Source: Methanosarcina sp. (GTDB taxonomy: Archaea; Halobacteriota; Methanosarcinia; Methanosarcinales; Methanosarcinaceae). Taken from it: a stretch of 5,679 nucleotides of DNA. The stretch lies in assembly GCA_024280975.1 (NCBI GenBank), contig JAMXLQ010000287.1, forward strand, positions 1-5,679, in the 5' to 3' direction. Below are positions 5,402 to 5,679 of the stretch, in pieces; the stretch's first letter is position 1, and each line of letters opens with the position of its first letter. Made by a program: the position numbers and the translations under genes. The notes beneath the pieces are model-generated. The model searched no databases. It saw only the letters and a list, made by a program, of their open reading frames with translations, and had not been told where the DNA came from.

Positions 5402-5679
5402 ATGGTAAACGTTACAGTTGATCCCTTAACCAGAATTGAAGGTCACCAGCGCGTATCTACTGAAGTAGATGCTAACGGTTTTATTACCGATGCACAGTCA
5501 TCTTCCCTTATATTCAGAGGTTTTGAACGCATTCTGCAGCACCAGGATCCAAGAGACGCAGCTTTTCTTACTCAGAGAATTTGTGGTGTCTGCCCTATTG
5601 CTCATGGAATGACAGCTACAAATGCTCTTGACAATCTTTATGGCGTAGCTGAGTATGTTCCAAAAGACGCTCTTATGAT
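5402..5679 (+). CDS. vhtA: VhtA/VhoA, [NiFe]-hydrogenase large subunit, N-terminal part (runs off right edge)
   Basis: This is the catalytic subunit, carrying the Ni-Fe(CN)2CO site and the substrate of the Hyp proteins encoded on the left. The 92 codons present begin MVNVTVDPLTRIEGHQRV. DPLTRIEGH at 7-15 is the family N-terminal motif; its Glu13 aligns with the glutamate that relays protons in Desulfovibrio enzymes. The L1 motif RICGVCPIAHG at 59-69 supplies the first two nickel-binding cysteines, C61 and C64. The C-terminal DPCxxC motif and the cleaved tail lie beyond the window. There is no signal peptide, consistent with export in complex with the Tat-tagged VhtG. The ATG at 5402 follows the vhtG stop by 7 bases. 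AAGGAG at 5384-5389, inside the end of vhtG, is a ribosome binding site with a rather long 12-base spacing. The frame is open to the edge. Confidence 0.95.
   Translation, partial: MVNVTVDPLTRIEGHQRVSTEVDANGFITDAQSSSLIFRGFERILQHQDPRDAAFLTQRICGVCPIAHGMTATNALDNLYGVAEYVPKDALM

Overview
The window looks like Methanosarcina DNA, a methanogenic archaeon that carries cytochromes. The main evidence is on the right. A [NiFe]-hydrogenase small subunit with a twin-arginine signal and a C-terminal hydrophobic helix is followed 7 bases later by the large subunit. This is the arrangement of the membrane-bound, methanophenazine-reducing hydrogenase (vht/vho). Other support comes from archaeal TATA boxes, AGGAGG-type ribosome binding sites, the archaeal form of HypB, and a long AT-rich spacer of the kind common in this genus. 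I cannot name the species from the sequence alone.

Layout. Bases 1-3003 hold five hydrogenase maturation genes on the minus strand, transcribed right to left in the order hypC-hypD-hypA-hypB-hypE. hypE runs off the left edge. hypF is not in the window. Bases 3004-4230 are a 1.2 kb divergent spacer with no convincing protein gene. It holds two candidate promoters facing outward, each with an inverted repeat touching its TATA box, plus several other inverted and direct repeats and a small island of more mixed base composition. Bases 4231-5394 are vhtG, complete. Bases 5402-5679 are the first 92 codons of vhtA.

How the genes fit together. HypE, with HypF encoded elsewhere, makes the cyanide ligand. 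HypC and HypD build and carry the Fe(CN)2CO unit. HypA and HypB deliver nickel. The client is the large subunit encoded by the divergent operon. The cofactor-loaded large subunit then pairs with VhtG and is carried to the outer face of the membrane by the Tat signal on VhtG. There, in this family, H2 is oxidised and electrons pass through three Fe-S clusters to a cytochrome b (expected downstream) and methanophenazine.

No wholly new system is evident. The points most worth a second look are a cysteine in VhtG where standard hydrogenases have the medial-cluster proline, a TTG start for HypA required by its nickel ligand, a CxC zinc half-site in HypA, matched palindrome-TATA layouts at the two divergent promoters, and a tandem repeat in the hypB-hypE spacer.
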